From Sunxiuqinia elliptica (GTDB taxonomy: Bacteria; Bacteroidota; Bacteroidia; Bacteroidales; Prolixibacteraceae), in the NCBI RefSeq assembly GCF_900113005.1, contig NZ_FONW01000008.1, positions 153,325 through 217,324 of the forward strand: a DNA stretch of 64,000 nt, read 5' to 3'. Below, in pieces: positions 7,905 to 16,648 of the stretch. The position numbers and the translations under genes were made by a program. Below the pieces are notes generated by a model. It did no database searches, had not been told where the DNA came from, and was given only the letters and a program-made list of their open reading frames with translations. Numbering within the stretch: the first letter of the stretch is position 1; each line of letters opens with the position of its first letter.

Positions 7905-8954
7905 ATGGAAATAACCAGTAAAACTTTTGGCACACTGCCTAACGGACAACAAGCTGATTTATTCACCTTAACCAACGATAATCAGCTTGCTGTAAAAATC
8001 ACAAATTACGGAGCCATCATTACTTCGGTTGAAGCACCTGATAAAGCAGGAGAAACAGCGAATGTCGTTTGTGGCTTCGACAAATTGGAAGACTACCTGA
8101 GTAAAGAGTACTTGGACAATTATCCTTACCTGGGAGCCATCATTGGCCGCTATGGAAACCGCATTGCCAATGGCAAATATTCCATTGATGGCGTGGATTA
8201 CACGGGAGCTGTAAACAATGGGCCCAACCATCTACACGGAGGCTTGGAAGGCTTTGACAAAAAATTATGGGCTGGCGAAACCTTTCAAACAGATCAAGAA
8301 GTCGGGGTTAAGCTCAGTTACACCAGCGTTGATGGTGAGGAAGGCTATCCAGGCACATTGATTGTCAGCTGTACCTACACCCTGAATAACAACAATGAGC
8401 TAAGCATTCGCTACGAAGCAGAGACCGATAAAAAGACCATTGTTAACCTGACCAATCACAGCTATTTCAACCTAACAGCTGGACAAGAAGACATCAAAGG
8501 TCATGAATTGGAATTGACCGCCACTCATTATACAGACAGCATTGAACAGATTCCAACAGGGAAAATTGTTCCGGTGGCCGATACAGTTTTTGATTTTACA
8601 ACCAACAAAAAATTGGGCAAGGATATCGACAGCCTGCCCGATGGGTACGACCTCAACTTTGTGTTGAACAATGAAACCGGGGAATTGCGTTTTGCCGGCC
8701 GACTCCAGGAAGCATCAAGCGGACGCCAGATTGAAGTGTTTACCACTCAGCCCGGAATTCAGGTTTACACTGGCTTTTGGATTCCAGAATTGACCATTGA
8801 CGGACAAAAACGTTTAGGCAAGTATGCCGGCGTAGCGTTGGAAACACAACACTATCCAGACTCGCCCAACCATCCGGAGTTTCCAACAACCGAATTGGCT
8901 CCCGGCGAAAAATACCAGGAACAAACCATTTACAAATTTGGCTTGACAAACTAA
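7905..8954 (+). CDS. galM: Aldose 1-epimerase (galactose mutarotase)
   Basis: 349 residues. Interconverts beta- and alpha-galactose, supplying the anomer GalK uses. Family landmarks are NHLHGG (His109, His111), the catalytic His in LTNHSYFNL (His185), QPGIQVYTG, and the catalytic Glu in ALETQHYPDSPNHP (Glu313). No signal peptide, so cytoplasmic, in contrast to the exported mutarotases also found in Bacteroidota. Divergent from the regulator gene, transcribed alone and closed by a strong terminator. Confidence 0.95.
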   Translation: MEITSKTFGTLPNGQQADLFTLTNDNQLAVKITNYGAIITSVEAPDKAGETANVVCGFDKLEDYLSKEYLDNYPYLGAIIGRYGNRIANGKYSIDGVDYTGAVNNGPNHLHGGLEGFDKKLWAGETFQTDQEVGVKLSYTSVDGEEGYPGTLIVSCTYTLNNNNELSIRYEAETDKKTIVNLTNHSYFNLTAGQEDIKGHELELTATHYTDSIEQIPTGKIVPVADTVFDFTTNKKLGKDIDSLPDGYDLNFVLNNETGELRFAGRLQEASSGRQIEVFTTQPGIQVYTGFWIPELTIDGQKRLGKYAGVALETQHYPDSPNHPEFPTTELAPGEKYQEQTIYKFGLTN

Positions 8955-8980
8955 TTCGAATCGAATTATACGATTCAAGA

Positions 8981-9016
8981 ACGACCTGCTTAACGAATAA
9001 AGCAGGTCGTTTTTTT
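8981..9016 (+). terminator. Terminator of galM
   Basis: ACGACCTGCTT (8981-8991) pairs perfectly with AAGCAGGTCGT (9000-9010), loop of 8 nt, followed by a T-run. Confidence 0.85.
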
Positions 9017-9332
9017 AGTCGCCTATCCTATCCAGATCTAGCGCCCCGACGGTATTTCAAGCCCTTTTCATCGAAATTTAAAAAAAATTGTATTTTTGGT
9101 AACTGTCAAAAACTGGACGGAAAGAGCATCAGCATGAACACACATCAACAACAAACATGTTATCCAAAAATCCGAAGGCCAGAAAATACCTTAGGAGAAT
9201 TGGACTTCCGCCACACTTAATTTTAACGCTAAAAAACAAGCATGGTAAGATCATCACAAAGGGGATGACGATATTGTGCGAGTTCTCCTGATGTTTGAAA
9301 GGAGAACCACTGAAAATAAAAAAGATAAACAA
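9017..9332 (+). promoter_or_regulatory. Leader region before the acyl-CoA synthetase
   Basis: 316 bp without a supported gene. It holds a -7 box TATTTTTG (9091-9098, fits TAnnTTTG), about 235 nt before the chosen ATG. A 28-codon ORF at 9134-9220 has no recognisable features. The long leader has no structure I can assign. Confidence 0.4.
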
Positions 9333-11240
9333 ATGAAAACGATCATTGAGCTCTTTGAAACGAGTGTACAAAAGTACCCCGAAAACATTTACCTGTGGGA
9401 AAAAGCCAATGGAAAATACCAAGGTACCACCTACCGTCAAACCCGGGATGAAGTCCTCCAGTTAGGAGCTGGCTTCCTGGCTTTGGGAATTGAAAAAGGC
9501 GACCGTATCGGGCTGGTTTCAGAAGGGCGCAACCGTTGGATCATTAGCGAGCTGGGCATGCTTTATGCAGGAGGTGTCAATGTTCCGCTATCCGTCAAAC
9601 TGGACGAATCCAGCGAACTCAAGTTTCGTCTCTCCCACTCTGGGGCACGAATGGTGATTGTCTCCAAAGGACAAGCTGCCAAAATTGAGGCCATCCGCGA
9701 CGAACTTCCGGGATTAGAAAAGGTGATTTACCTGGACCCAAAAGAAAACCCCGGTCCCGACGACCTGCTATACGATGACATTATTGCCCAAGGGAAGCAA
9801 TTCATCAAAGATCATCCCGGGAAAATTGAATCCAGCTACCAAGCGATTCAGCCCAATGATTTGGCCAATATTTCCTACACCAGTGGCACAACAGCTGATC
9901 CCAAAGGAATTATGCTGACGCACTTGAATTATGCAGCCAACACCATTCAGTCAAACACCCTCATGGACATTACCTCTGAATGGAAAACGCTGGCTTTTCT
10001 TCCGTGGGACCACTCATTTGCCCACACGGCTTGTCTTTACTGCCTCATGTACAACGGAGCCAGCATTGCCTCGCTGGAAACCGGTGCCACCCCCATGGAA
10101 ACCTTGAAAAACATTCCGAAGAATATTAAAGAAATTCAGCCAACCATATTAATGAGTGTGCCAGCTGTCGCTAAAAACTTCCGAAAAGGAATCGAGTCAA
10201 GCATTCGGCAGCAAGGAAAAACGGCAGAGAAACTGTTTAATCATGCACTGAAAATCGCTTACCGATACAACAGCTATGGACACGACCGTGGCAAAGGCTT
10301 ACGATTTATTTACAAGCCATTACTCGCCTTCTACGATAAAATTCTGTTTTCGAAAATACGTGAAGGATTTGGAGGCAAACTTCAATTCTTTATCGGCGGT
10401 GGAGCCTTGCTCGACATTGAGTTGCAACGCTTTTTCTATGCTATAGGGATGCCCATGTGTCAAGGCTATGGCTTGTCTGAAGCCTCGCCTGTCATTTCAT
10501 CCAACGCGCTGCACGCCATCAAATTTGGATCGTCGGGAAAACCCGTAAAACACATGGAGTTGAAGATTGTCGATGCAGAAGGACGTGAATTGCCAACCGG
10601 CGAAAAAGGTGAGATTATTATTAAAGGTGATAATGTGATGCTTGGCTACTGGAACAACCCAACAGCAACCGAAGAAACCATTCAGGATGGCTGGCTGCAC
10701 ACCGGCGACATGGGTTACGTTGATCCGGATGGATTCCTGTATGTCCTCGGACGTTTCAAAAGTTTGCTAATTGGAAATGATGGCGAGAAATTCAGTCCTG
10801 AGGGAATTGAAGAGGCCATTGTGGACCAATCGAAACTGATTGACCAATGCATGCTTTATAATAACCAGAATCCTTATACCAGCGGAATGATTGTTCCAAA
10901 CATTGCAGCGATCAATCAAGAATTAAAGCTAAAAGGACTGACTCCGGGAACCGATGAAGGTAATGAAGAGAGTGTTCGCCTGTTACAAGCCGAATTGAAT
11001 AAATACCGCAGCGGTGGTGAATACGAAGCCATGTTCCCGCAACGATGGCTGCCAGCAACTGTGGTTGTGCTTCCTGAAGCCTTTACGGAGAAGAATCACC
11101 TGCTGAATTCACTCATGAAAATGGTACGCGGCAAAATCAACGATTATTTTGCTGATGAGCTGAGCTTTTTATACACCCCTGAATCCAAGAACATGGTTAA
11201 TCCACGTAACCTGGAGGCCATAAAAAAATGGAACAGCTAA
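9333..11240 (+). CDS. Long-chain fatty-acid-CoA ligase (AMP-forming)
   Basis: 635 residues from ATG 9333; the frame extends to a GTG at 9276 but those residues look unlike the family. Activates fatty acids with ATP and CoA. ANL-superfamily motifs: P-loop YTSGTTADPKG (182-192), GYGLSEAS (378-385), HTGDMGYVDPDG (456-467) with hinge Arg474, then the C-terminal lid domain. Length and motif spacing fit the long-chain (eukaryote-like, FadD15-type) branch common in Bacteroidota. No membrane segment; such enzymes are membrane-associated. It stands alone. Confidence 0.9.
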   Translation: MKTIIELFETSVQKYPENIYLWEKANGKYQGTTYRQTRDEVLQLGAGFLALGIEKGDRIGLVSEGRNRWIISELGMLYAGGVNVPLSVKLDESSELKFRLSHSGARMVIVSKGQAAKIEAIRDELPGLEKVIYLDPKENPGPDDLLYDDIIAQGKQFIKDHPGKIESSYQAIQPNDLANISYTSGTTADPKGIMLTHLNYAANTIQSNTLMDITSEWKTLAFLPWDHSFAHTACLYCLMYNGASIASLETGATPMETLKNIPKNIKEIQPTILMSVPAVAKNFRKGIESSIRQQGKTAEKLFNHALKIAYRYNSYGHDRGKGLRFIYKPLLAFYDKILFSKIREGFGGKLQFFIGGGALLDIELQRFFYAIGMPMCQGYGLSEASPVISSNALHAIKFGSSGKPVKHMELKIVDAEGRELPTGEKGEIIIKGDNVMLGYWNNPTATEETIQDGWLHTGDMGYVDPDGFLYVLGRFKSLLIGNDGEKFSPEGIEEAIVDQSKLIDQCMLYNNQNPYTSGMIVPNIAAINQELKLKGLTPGTDEGNEESVRLLQAELNKYRSGGEYEAMFPQRWLPATVVVLPEAFTEKNHLLNSLMKMVRGKINDYFADELSFLYTPESKNMVNPRNLEAIKKWNS

Positions 11241-11264
11241 GCCCATCCCATTAAACTGTCTGCT

Positions 11265-11308
11265 ACTTTGCGCAAGACTTTCTGTGATAGGAAAGTCTTG
11301 CGTAAAGT
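11265..11308 (+). terminator. Long hairpin after the acyl-CoA ligase
   Basis: An 18-bp stem (11265-11282 with 11291-11308) broken by only one G-U pair, 8-nt loop, 24 nt past the stop. The following T-run is poor, so it may act as terminator, mRNA 3'-end stabiliser or be a dispersed repeat. Confidence 0.55.
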
Positions 11309-11477
11309 TTGGCAACAGGCCCCCCTCCCCCATAACTTCAGTTTCGCCGGCACGATCGCCCGTTTCCTAGCCAATTACACCCCTTCACCAATCGCGCTAG
11401 AACATCAAAGCATCACTCAACTTATCATTTTATTTTGCTAAATTGGGCTTCCTTTTTAGAGAATAAATATTAAAAGA

Positions 11478-12503
11478 ATGACTAAAGTTGAAAAGGTTTT
11501 AATAATACTAACAGCCATTTCTCTGATCCTAAAACTTAACTTACTACCTTATGGTGGCTTATTTTTATTCTTTACATTGGGAGGATTGGGATTCTACTAT
11601 CTCCTATTTGGGAAAGCACTTTTCAATAAAATTAAACCAAAAAATTCTTTACGAGAAAGCTCATATAAAGAAATACCCAAGCCACTAATCGTACTATCTA
11701 GAGCGACCGGATTTAGTTTGTCTTTGATTTGTACGGGAACCTTGTTTAAACTTAACCACTGGACATATTCTTCTATACTAATCATTATTGGGCTAGTACT
11801 AACTTTTCTTGTTTCAGTAATTACTCTAAACAAACAAAAGACCTCCCAACTCAAAATATATAAACGAATATTGAAACGTACTACGCTGGGCATGATTGGA
11901 GCAATAGTAGTATTATCAACTAAAGTATTATTTCCTAACTCGCAAGCTCTAAATCATTCAAAAGACATAAAAGAAAGCTCATATCAAACGGACCAAATTA
12001 ACCACTGGACCTTTCAATACAAATTATCTAACAGGAAGCTCGTAGATACTCTGAAAGTTATCAATCCAGATAATAACCTTGTTCTATTTCAAAATTGGGA
12101 CGAAGGGAAATTAAAAAAAACTTTTAGTGTTGATCAATATGGAAAAATAAGAGAGCTCTCATTCTATTCTCTTCAAGACTCAAATTCTACAATACAATAT
12201 TATTACGACATAAATGATCTCAGCTTTAGAACATTTCCCTTCAACAAAACTATTTTTGATTTTTACGAAAACCATTGTTTCCTTTCATTGGACTCCGTAA
12301 AAAATAACGCCGTTAATGAAATAAACATTTTTAATTATCCGATTAAACACGCAAGACTCGCAGTAACCAAAGGACATATTTCATTCGGAAATGATATTTT
12401 TCACATAGTTCCAAAAGCTCAAAAAGGAGATACTCTAAAAGTATTGTTAAACCATCCATTGGAAGGGAAATTTACTCCCAAATTTGACTTAATCATAAAA
12501 TAA
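11478..12503 (+). CDS. Membrane protein with GldL-like N-terminus, unknown function
   Basis: 341 residues. Two pairs of hydrophobic helices are visible (about residues 7-45 and 75-115), each with a KLN-type motif (KLNLLPYG and KLNHWTYS) seen in GldL-like membrane domains of Bacteroidota. A further hydrophobic helix follows (about 133-152), then a soluble domain of about 185 residues that is probably periplasmic and that I do not recognise. The gene is clearly richer in A and T than galM and the acyl-CoA ligase before it, and shares this with the next gene, which may indicate recent acquisition. Confidence 0.65.
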   Translation: MTKVEKVLIILTAISLILKLNLLPYGGLFLFFTLGGLGFYYLLFGKALFNKIKPKNSLRESSYKEIPKPLIVLSRATGFSLSLICTGTLFKLNHWTYSSILIIIGLVLTFLVSVITLNKQKTSQLKIYKRILKRTTLGMIGAIVVLSTKVLFPNSQALNHSKDIKESSYQTDQINHWTFQYKLSNRKLVDTLKVINPDNNLVLFQNWDEGKLKKTFSVDQYGKIRELSFYSLQDSNSTIQYYYDINDLSFRTFPFNKTIFDFYENHCFLSLDSVKNNAVNEINIFNYPIKHARLAVTKGHISFGNDIFHIVPKAQKGDTLKVLLNHPLEGKFTPKFDLIIK

Positions 12504-12530
12504 CTCATAGTCATTCATACAATATTGAAA

Positions 12531-13031
12531 ATGAATAACACCATTTTAAATCAAATTGAGGTTTCGGTTTACGAAGCCTGCAAACTACAAATTTCCAACC
12601 TAAGCCATGAACAGGAAGGCAAAGCGTATGCAGCTTGCCAATTTCGACTAAACGAATTGAAAATAATTTGCAGAACAGCTAAAATCACACCCAAAAAAAC
12701 AGGTCAATTTGTGACTTGCTGGAAACGCAATGAAGCGGGAATTACCGAACCATTTTCGGAAAATGATCAATTCGATTTTCTGGTAATCAACGTGAGTAAA
12801 GAAAATAGCATCGGGCAATTTGTCTTCCCCAAATCAATACTAAAAGCTCAAGGGATTCTGAGCACAGATAAAAAGGATGGGAAAAGAGGTTTTCGTGTAT
12901 ATCCGGCTTGGGACAAGGCAACAAGCACGCAAGCTGGAAAGACTCAAAGTTGGCAACTTAACTATTTCTTTCTGCTGGACGAAGACACTGACTTTAACCA
13001 AGTCAAAACACTTTACCAGTTGCCCAAATAA
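12531..13031 (+). CDS. mepB: MepB family protein
   Basis: 166 residues from ATG 12531 (a TTG lies two codons upstream). It matches MepB, a small protein first named from the Staphylococcus mepRAB locus: the block CRTAKITPKKTGQFVTCWKR, then FDFLVINV and GQFVFPKSIL, and a late RVYPAWD. MepB has no established activity. The MATE pump MepA and regulator MepR are not nearby, so the name carries no evidence of a drug-efflux role here. It begins 27 nt after the membrane-protein gene, possibly in one transcript. Confidence 0.82.
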   Translation: MNNTILNQIEVSVYEACKLQISNLSHEQEGKAYAACQFRLNELKIICRTAKITPKKTGQFVTCWKRNEAGITEPFSENDQFDFLVINVSKENSIGQFVFPKSILKAQGILSTDKKDGKRGFRVYPAWDKATSTQAGKTQSWQLNYFFLLDEDTDFNQVKTLYQLPK

Positions 13032-13133
13032 CAGCTCTAACAACAAAATATTCTGAATAGGTTGATCGTTTAATCAATGTTAATCTAGATTTTTAACGAA
13101 TTATATTCAAACTTTTTCAGATAAACCTAACTC

Positions 13134-13162
13134 ATTTCAAATGCCACCTTCCTATTTGAAAT
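13134..13162. promoter_or_regulatory. Inverted repeat just upstream of the beta-lactamase
   Basis: ATTTCAAAT (13134-13142) and ATTTGAAAT (13154-13162) are perfect inverted 9-bp arms with an 11-nt spacer. The right arm ends 17 nt before the bla ATG. It could be an operator or an AU-rich hairpin in the leader. No regulator gene lies beside it. Confidence 0.45.
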
Positions 13163-13179
13163 AAAAACACAGCAAACAA

Positions 13180-14094
13180 ATGACTCCCAAAACAGTATTC
13201 TTTTCACTATTCTTTTCTTTTGCCTCTATTTTTTCACAAGCTCAAACGATTGAACCTTTACGTGACGAAATCAACCAGATCTTAAAAGATAAGTCAGCAA
13301 CGGTTGCCGTTGCCATCGAAGGGACTGCAATGCATGACACACTTTCCATTAATGCCGACAGACACATGCCTATGCAAAGTGTATTCAAATTTCACTTGGC
13401 TCTGGCTGTACTCGAGCAGATTGACCAGGGGAAGTTCAGCTTGGATCATCAACTTTCCTTCGATAAAAACAAGGTGGATCGCTATCAGCATCTGTATAGC
13501 CCGCTGCGTGAAAAATATCCTCAGGGAGCGAATGTTTCTGTTGCGGAGCTCCTCAAATATACGGTCTCTCTAAGCGACAATTTGGGTTGCGACTTGCTTT
13601 TTCAGCTTGTTGGGGGCCCCGAAGTGGTCCAATCGTACCTCCACCAAATCGGAATCAAAGACATTGCCATTGTTTACAACGAGCTGCTTATGCAGTCGGA
13701 TTGGAGCCACCAGTACCAGAACTGGACCACAGCACATGCGACCAATCAATTGTTACAGCTGTTTTTTGAAAACCGCTCCCAGCTTTTAAGTACGGAGAAT
13801 CATCAATTTCTATTGGATATATTGAAAGGGACAACAACCGGAAAGAAAAGTATCAGAGGCCTTTTGCCTAAGGATGCGGTTGTTGCACACAAAACAGGTC
13901 ATTCCGGGAAAAACGAACAAGGCTTAACTGGTGCTTTAAATGACATTGGAATTGTTTTTTTGCCCAATGGCTCCTATTTTTATCTAAGCATCCTGGTCAG
14001 CGACTCGATGGAGGATAATAAAACCAATCAACAGCTTATCGCTCAAATTTCGAAATTGGCCTGGGATTACTTCCTTAATAAAGAAGAACAATAA
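13180..14094 (+). CDS. Class A beta-lactamase, subclass A2-like
   Basis: 304 residues with a cleavable signal peptide ending in SQAQ (about residue 21), so periplasmic. It hydrolyses beta-lactams through an active-site serine. All class A elements are present: SVFK (Ser67, Lys70), SDN (132-134), omega loop with Glu168 and a QYQNWTT block (178-184), and KTG (238-240). The omega-loop pattern and SVFK resemble the PER/CfxA/CepA branch of Bacteroidota, many of which act on cephalosporins; spectrum here is inferred. No ampR- or blaI-like regulator adjoins it. The MBL hydrolase gene follows after 27 nt. Confidence 0.93.
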   Translation: MTPKTVFFSLFFSFASIFSQAQTIEPLRDEINQILKDKSATVAVAIEGTAMHDTLSINADRHMPMQSVFKFHLALAVLEQIDQGKFSLDHQLSFDKNKVDRYQHLYSPLREKYPQGANVSVAELLKYTVSLSDNLGCDLLFQLVGGPEVVQSYLHQIGIKDIAIVYNELLMQSDWSHQYQNWTTAHATNQLLQLFFENRSQLLSTENHQFLLDILKGTTTGKKSIRGLLPKDAVVAHKTGHSGKNEQGLTGALNDIGIVFLPNGSYFYLSILVSDSMEDNKTNQQLIAQISKLAWDYFLNKEEQ

Positions 14095-14121
14095 TTGATC
14101 TTTTAAGCGAATTCAACGACG

Positions 14122-14709
14122 ATGGCGACAATAAAAATCTTAATTGAAGGATATGCCCGGGAGCTGCCAACAGGATGGCAAGCCAGCTCTACCAGCTGCT
14201 TAATCACGACTGATAACTATAAAATCATCACCGATCCCGGTTGTAACCGACAAGCTTTGCTCGCTGCTTTAGACCGCGAAGATCTATCAACCGATGCCAT
14301 TGACTACGTTTTTTTATCACACCGACATCCGGATCATACCCTGCTAGCTTGTCTTTTCGAGCGAGCAAAGTATGTCACCTTTGACGCCCACCTACTCTAT
14401 GATAACGATGTTATGCTTGAGTTCGATACGCATCTGTTTGGTGAAGACATTGAAATCATCGATACGCCCGGACATGTGCAGGAACACCTTTCACTACTGG
14501 TCGATACTCAGGAAGGGAAGATAGCCATTGCTGGCGATGTATTTTGGTGGCTGGATGGTGAAGCACAGCTTCCCGACCTTAACCAGGAAGATCCCAGCCA
14601 AGCCCCAGACATGGATCATCAAGCACTGATGGCCAGCCGAAAGAAACTCTTAGCTTGGGCAGATTACATCATCCCCGGGCACGGCAAGCGTTTTAAAGTG
14701 GATCGTTAA
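14122..14709 (+). CDS. MBL-fold metallo-hydrolase
   Basis: 195 residues, no signal peptide, so cytoplasmic. Metallo-beta-lactamase fold signatures: HRHPDH (His67, His69, Asp71, His72), His118 in DTPGHVQEH, Asp139 in AGDVFWW, and His187 in IPGHG. The arrangement suits the small MBLAC1-like hydrolases rather than true beta-lactamases, which are exported and have other loops. The substrate is unknown. It is 27 nt from the bla stop, so co-transcription is likely. Confidence 0.85.
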   Translation: MATIKILIEGYARELPTGWQASSTSCLITTDNYKIITDPGCNRQALLAALDREDLSTDAIDYVFLSHRHPDHTLLACLFERAKYVTFDAHLLYDNDVMLEFDTHLFGEDIEIIDTPGHVQEHLSLLVDTQEGKIAIAGDVFWWLDGEAQLPDLNQEDPSQAPDMDHQALMASRKKLLAWADYIIPGHGKRFKVDR

Positions 14710-14774
14710 AAGCCGAATGATGCTTTAGGACAAGACAAACAAGATGATCAAAAACAAATAACCACAACTCAACC

Positions 14775-15206
14775 ATGCAAACAGAAACACCCAAACAACT
14801 CCTAAAAGATCCGGAACAAACACCCAGTGCTGATTTGTTCAAAGCAATCATGAGTGCCCAACTGTATCAAACGTTCGAAGAGCAACAAGCCATTCTTGCG
14901 GAACTGGGACTCGCTACGGAATGGCGATTTTACAAGGATGGCAAAGCCTGGCTCTGCAAGGTAACTCGCAAGAAAAAAACCATTGTCTGGATTTCGCTCT
15001 GGGAAGGTATCATCAAATCGGGCTTCTATTTCACAGAGAAAACCAGCCCCGGCCTCCTGGAACTAGCCATCGATGAAAATATAAAATCAACATTTCTGGC
15101 CCAAAAGCCCATTGGGAGACTACTACCTGTTATCCTGGATATTCAGGAGGCTGATCAATTGGCAGACTTCAAGAAAATCGCAGCCTATAAAAGCAGCTTA
15201 AAGTAA
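14775..15206 (+). CDS. DUF3788 family protein
   Basis: 143 residues. The conserved core with EWRFYKDGKAWLCKV, a KKKTIVWIS stretch and GFYFTEK fits DUF3788, a small cytoplasmic family of unknown function frequent in Bacteroidota and Firmicutes. No catalytic residues are apparent. It lies 65 nt after the MBL gene in the same direction. Confidence 0.75.
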   Translation: MQTETPKQLLKDPEQTPSADLFKAIMSAQLYQTFEEQQAILAELGLATEWRFYKDGKAWLCKVTRKKKTIVWISLWEGIIKSGFYFTEKTSPGLLELAIDENIKSTFLAQKPIGRLLPVILDIQEADQLADFKKIAAYKSSLK

Positions 15207-15540
15207 AAGCCCCACAGAACGGTGCGTTGAGGAATAAGCTAAAAGCGAGGAAACTCAGGGGTAAAGCTCCAGCGCAGCACGATTATTCCCTGGATCAGCA
15301 AGACAATTCCCTTTGGAATGATTGCAATTCGCTATCGAATGGGCTTACGGCGCTAAGGCATAGCAATTATTCGATGTAGCAAAAGAATCATTCCCTATCG
15401 AACCATAGATGTTCTCGATGGAATATACTTCATAACTTCGAGAATATCTATTATCCGATAACGCAGCATGCCTCAGCAATAGCGCAGCATGACCTATTCC
15501 ATAGTTACCAAACATTATAAAAACCAAGATTGATCAGACC
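15207..15540. other. Non-coding stretch with degenerate short repeats
   Basis: 334 bp with no supported gene. It contains recurring degenerate words: AGCA followed within a few bases by an ATTCCC-like word near 15277, 15299 and 15379, a related AGCAATTATTC near 15361, and GCAGCATG twice near 15463 and 15483. Base composition differs visibly from the A/T-rich TraB gene that follows. It may be decayed coding or mobile DNA. Confidence 0.4.
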
Positions 15541-16440
15541 ATGAATTTTAGAAAACTGATTTTATTAATTGTAATTTTTATCGGACTCTCATCATGCAAA
15601 GCACAAAAAAGTGACTATGCTAATTCAGTGCTCTGGGAAATCAAAAAACCAGGAGATGCTAATGTAGCATATATTCTCGGGACGATTCACGTTTTAGATA
15701 CAACACAGTTAAATTTCCCTATTGAAACAATAAAAACTCTTATTGACAAATGTAAAAATCTATGTTTAGAAATAATTCCCGGACAAGTAAATCAATTGAA
15801 GAAAATCAATAAATACTTGTATTTAAAGGATGAAGATTTGAAAATTTCAACCCGGCTTGAAAAGAAATATTATGAAAATTTGATGCAAATTGCAGATTCC
15901 TCGGACTATTTCTTAAAAAGATTTAAACCCTACCTTAACTCTATGAGACCAACAATTTTAAGCACTTATATTGAAGCAGAAAGGGAATTAATAAAAACTC
16001 AGAATTTTGTTTCTGTTAATTATAGACCTGAATCTGACTTATTTAATTATGCCAACAAAAAAGGATATAAAACAATTCCTTTAGAAACAGGACAACAACA
16101 AATTGATTGGCTTATTAGACTTGACCTTTCATATGAAAAATCTTTAGAGCTACTAAAAAAATCAATTGACAAGTATAATGACAATGATTCGGGTATTGAT
16201 ATTTTCCAAAAATATTCAGAACAAGATTTGGCTTTATATCCACCGGATGTATTTTCCGACTCAATTATGATTTTAAGAAATACTGGAATGGCAGAAAAAA
16301 TAGACAGCTTGATAAATATTAAAAGTTTATTTGTTGCCATTGGAGCAGCACATTTACCATATGAAAACGGAGTCTTAAATCTTTTAGAGCAAAAGGGATG
16401 TATAATAAGACCGTATAAAATTGACTTAAAAAACAAATAA
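15541..16440 (+). CDS. TraB/GumN family lipoprotein
   Basis: 299 residues. The N-terminus is a lipoprotein signal with lipobox LSSC (Cys19). The TraB/GumN core begins at LWEIKKP and contains GTIHV (His50) and a late GAAHLPYENGV, the two conserved His-bearing blocks of the family, which includes the Tiki metalloproteases. A periplasmic or outer-membrane peptidase-like role is possible but unproven for bacterial members. The gene is A/T-rich compared with the sialidase gene next to it, suggesting separate origin. Confidence 0.85.
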   Translation: MNFRKLILLIVIFIGLSSCKAQKSDYANSVLWEIKKPGDANVAYILGTIHVLDTTQLNFPIETIKTLIDKCKNLCLEIIPGQVNQLKKINKYLYLKDEDLKISTRLEKKYYENLMQIADSSDYFLKRFKPYLNSMRPTILSTYIEAERELIKTQNFVSVNYRPESDLFNYANKKGYKTIPLETGQQQIDWLIRLDLSYEKSLELLKKSIDKYNDNDSGIDIFQKYSEQDLALYPPDVFSDSIMILRNTGMAEKIDSLINIKSLFVAIGAAHLPYENGVLNLLEQKGCIIRPYKIDLKNK

Positions 16441-16589
16441 CGTTTGGTAGCAAAGTACATATTGTAGGTCCGGCGTCGAAATCCGCCCCAGCAACATCTA
16501 TCAACCGAACAGAATCCCTGTTCCTCCTAGCTTAATCATGATGAAAAGCTCCTGAGTGATCACAAGCAAAGTCATCTCTCTAAAGCATA

Positions 16590-16619
16590 AAAACCAGGTT
16601 CACATGCTGGTTTTGTTTT
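16590..16619 (+). terminator. Terminator of the TraB/GumN gene
   Basis: AAAACCAG (16590-16597) pairs with CTGGTTTT (16607-16614) around a 9-nt loop, followed by GTTTTTG. Confidence 0.65.
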
Positions 16620-16648
16620 TGTAAATTGCTCCAACTAGTTAACCGCTT

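Noticed and set aside
9134..9220. 28-codon ORF in the leader of the acyl-CoA ligase
   Set aside because: No signal peptide, motif or coding signature; chance is likely at this length.
12531..13031. MepB as proof of a multidrug efflux locus
   Set aside because: No MATE pump or MarR-type regulator is nearby, and MepB itself is not a pump.
14122..14709. Metallo-beta-lactamase as a second resistance enzyme
   Set aside because: It lacks a signal peptide and the sequence fits small MBL-fold hydrolases rather than class B enzymes.
15345..15527. 60-codon minus-strand ORF with HAAL repeats
   Set aside because: The repeat arises from the degenerate DNA words of the stretch; composition is unlike a protein of this genome.
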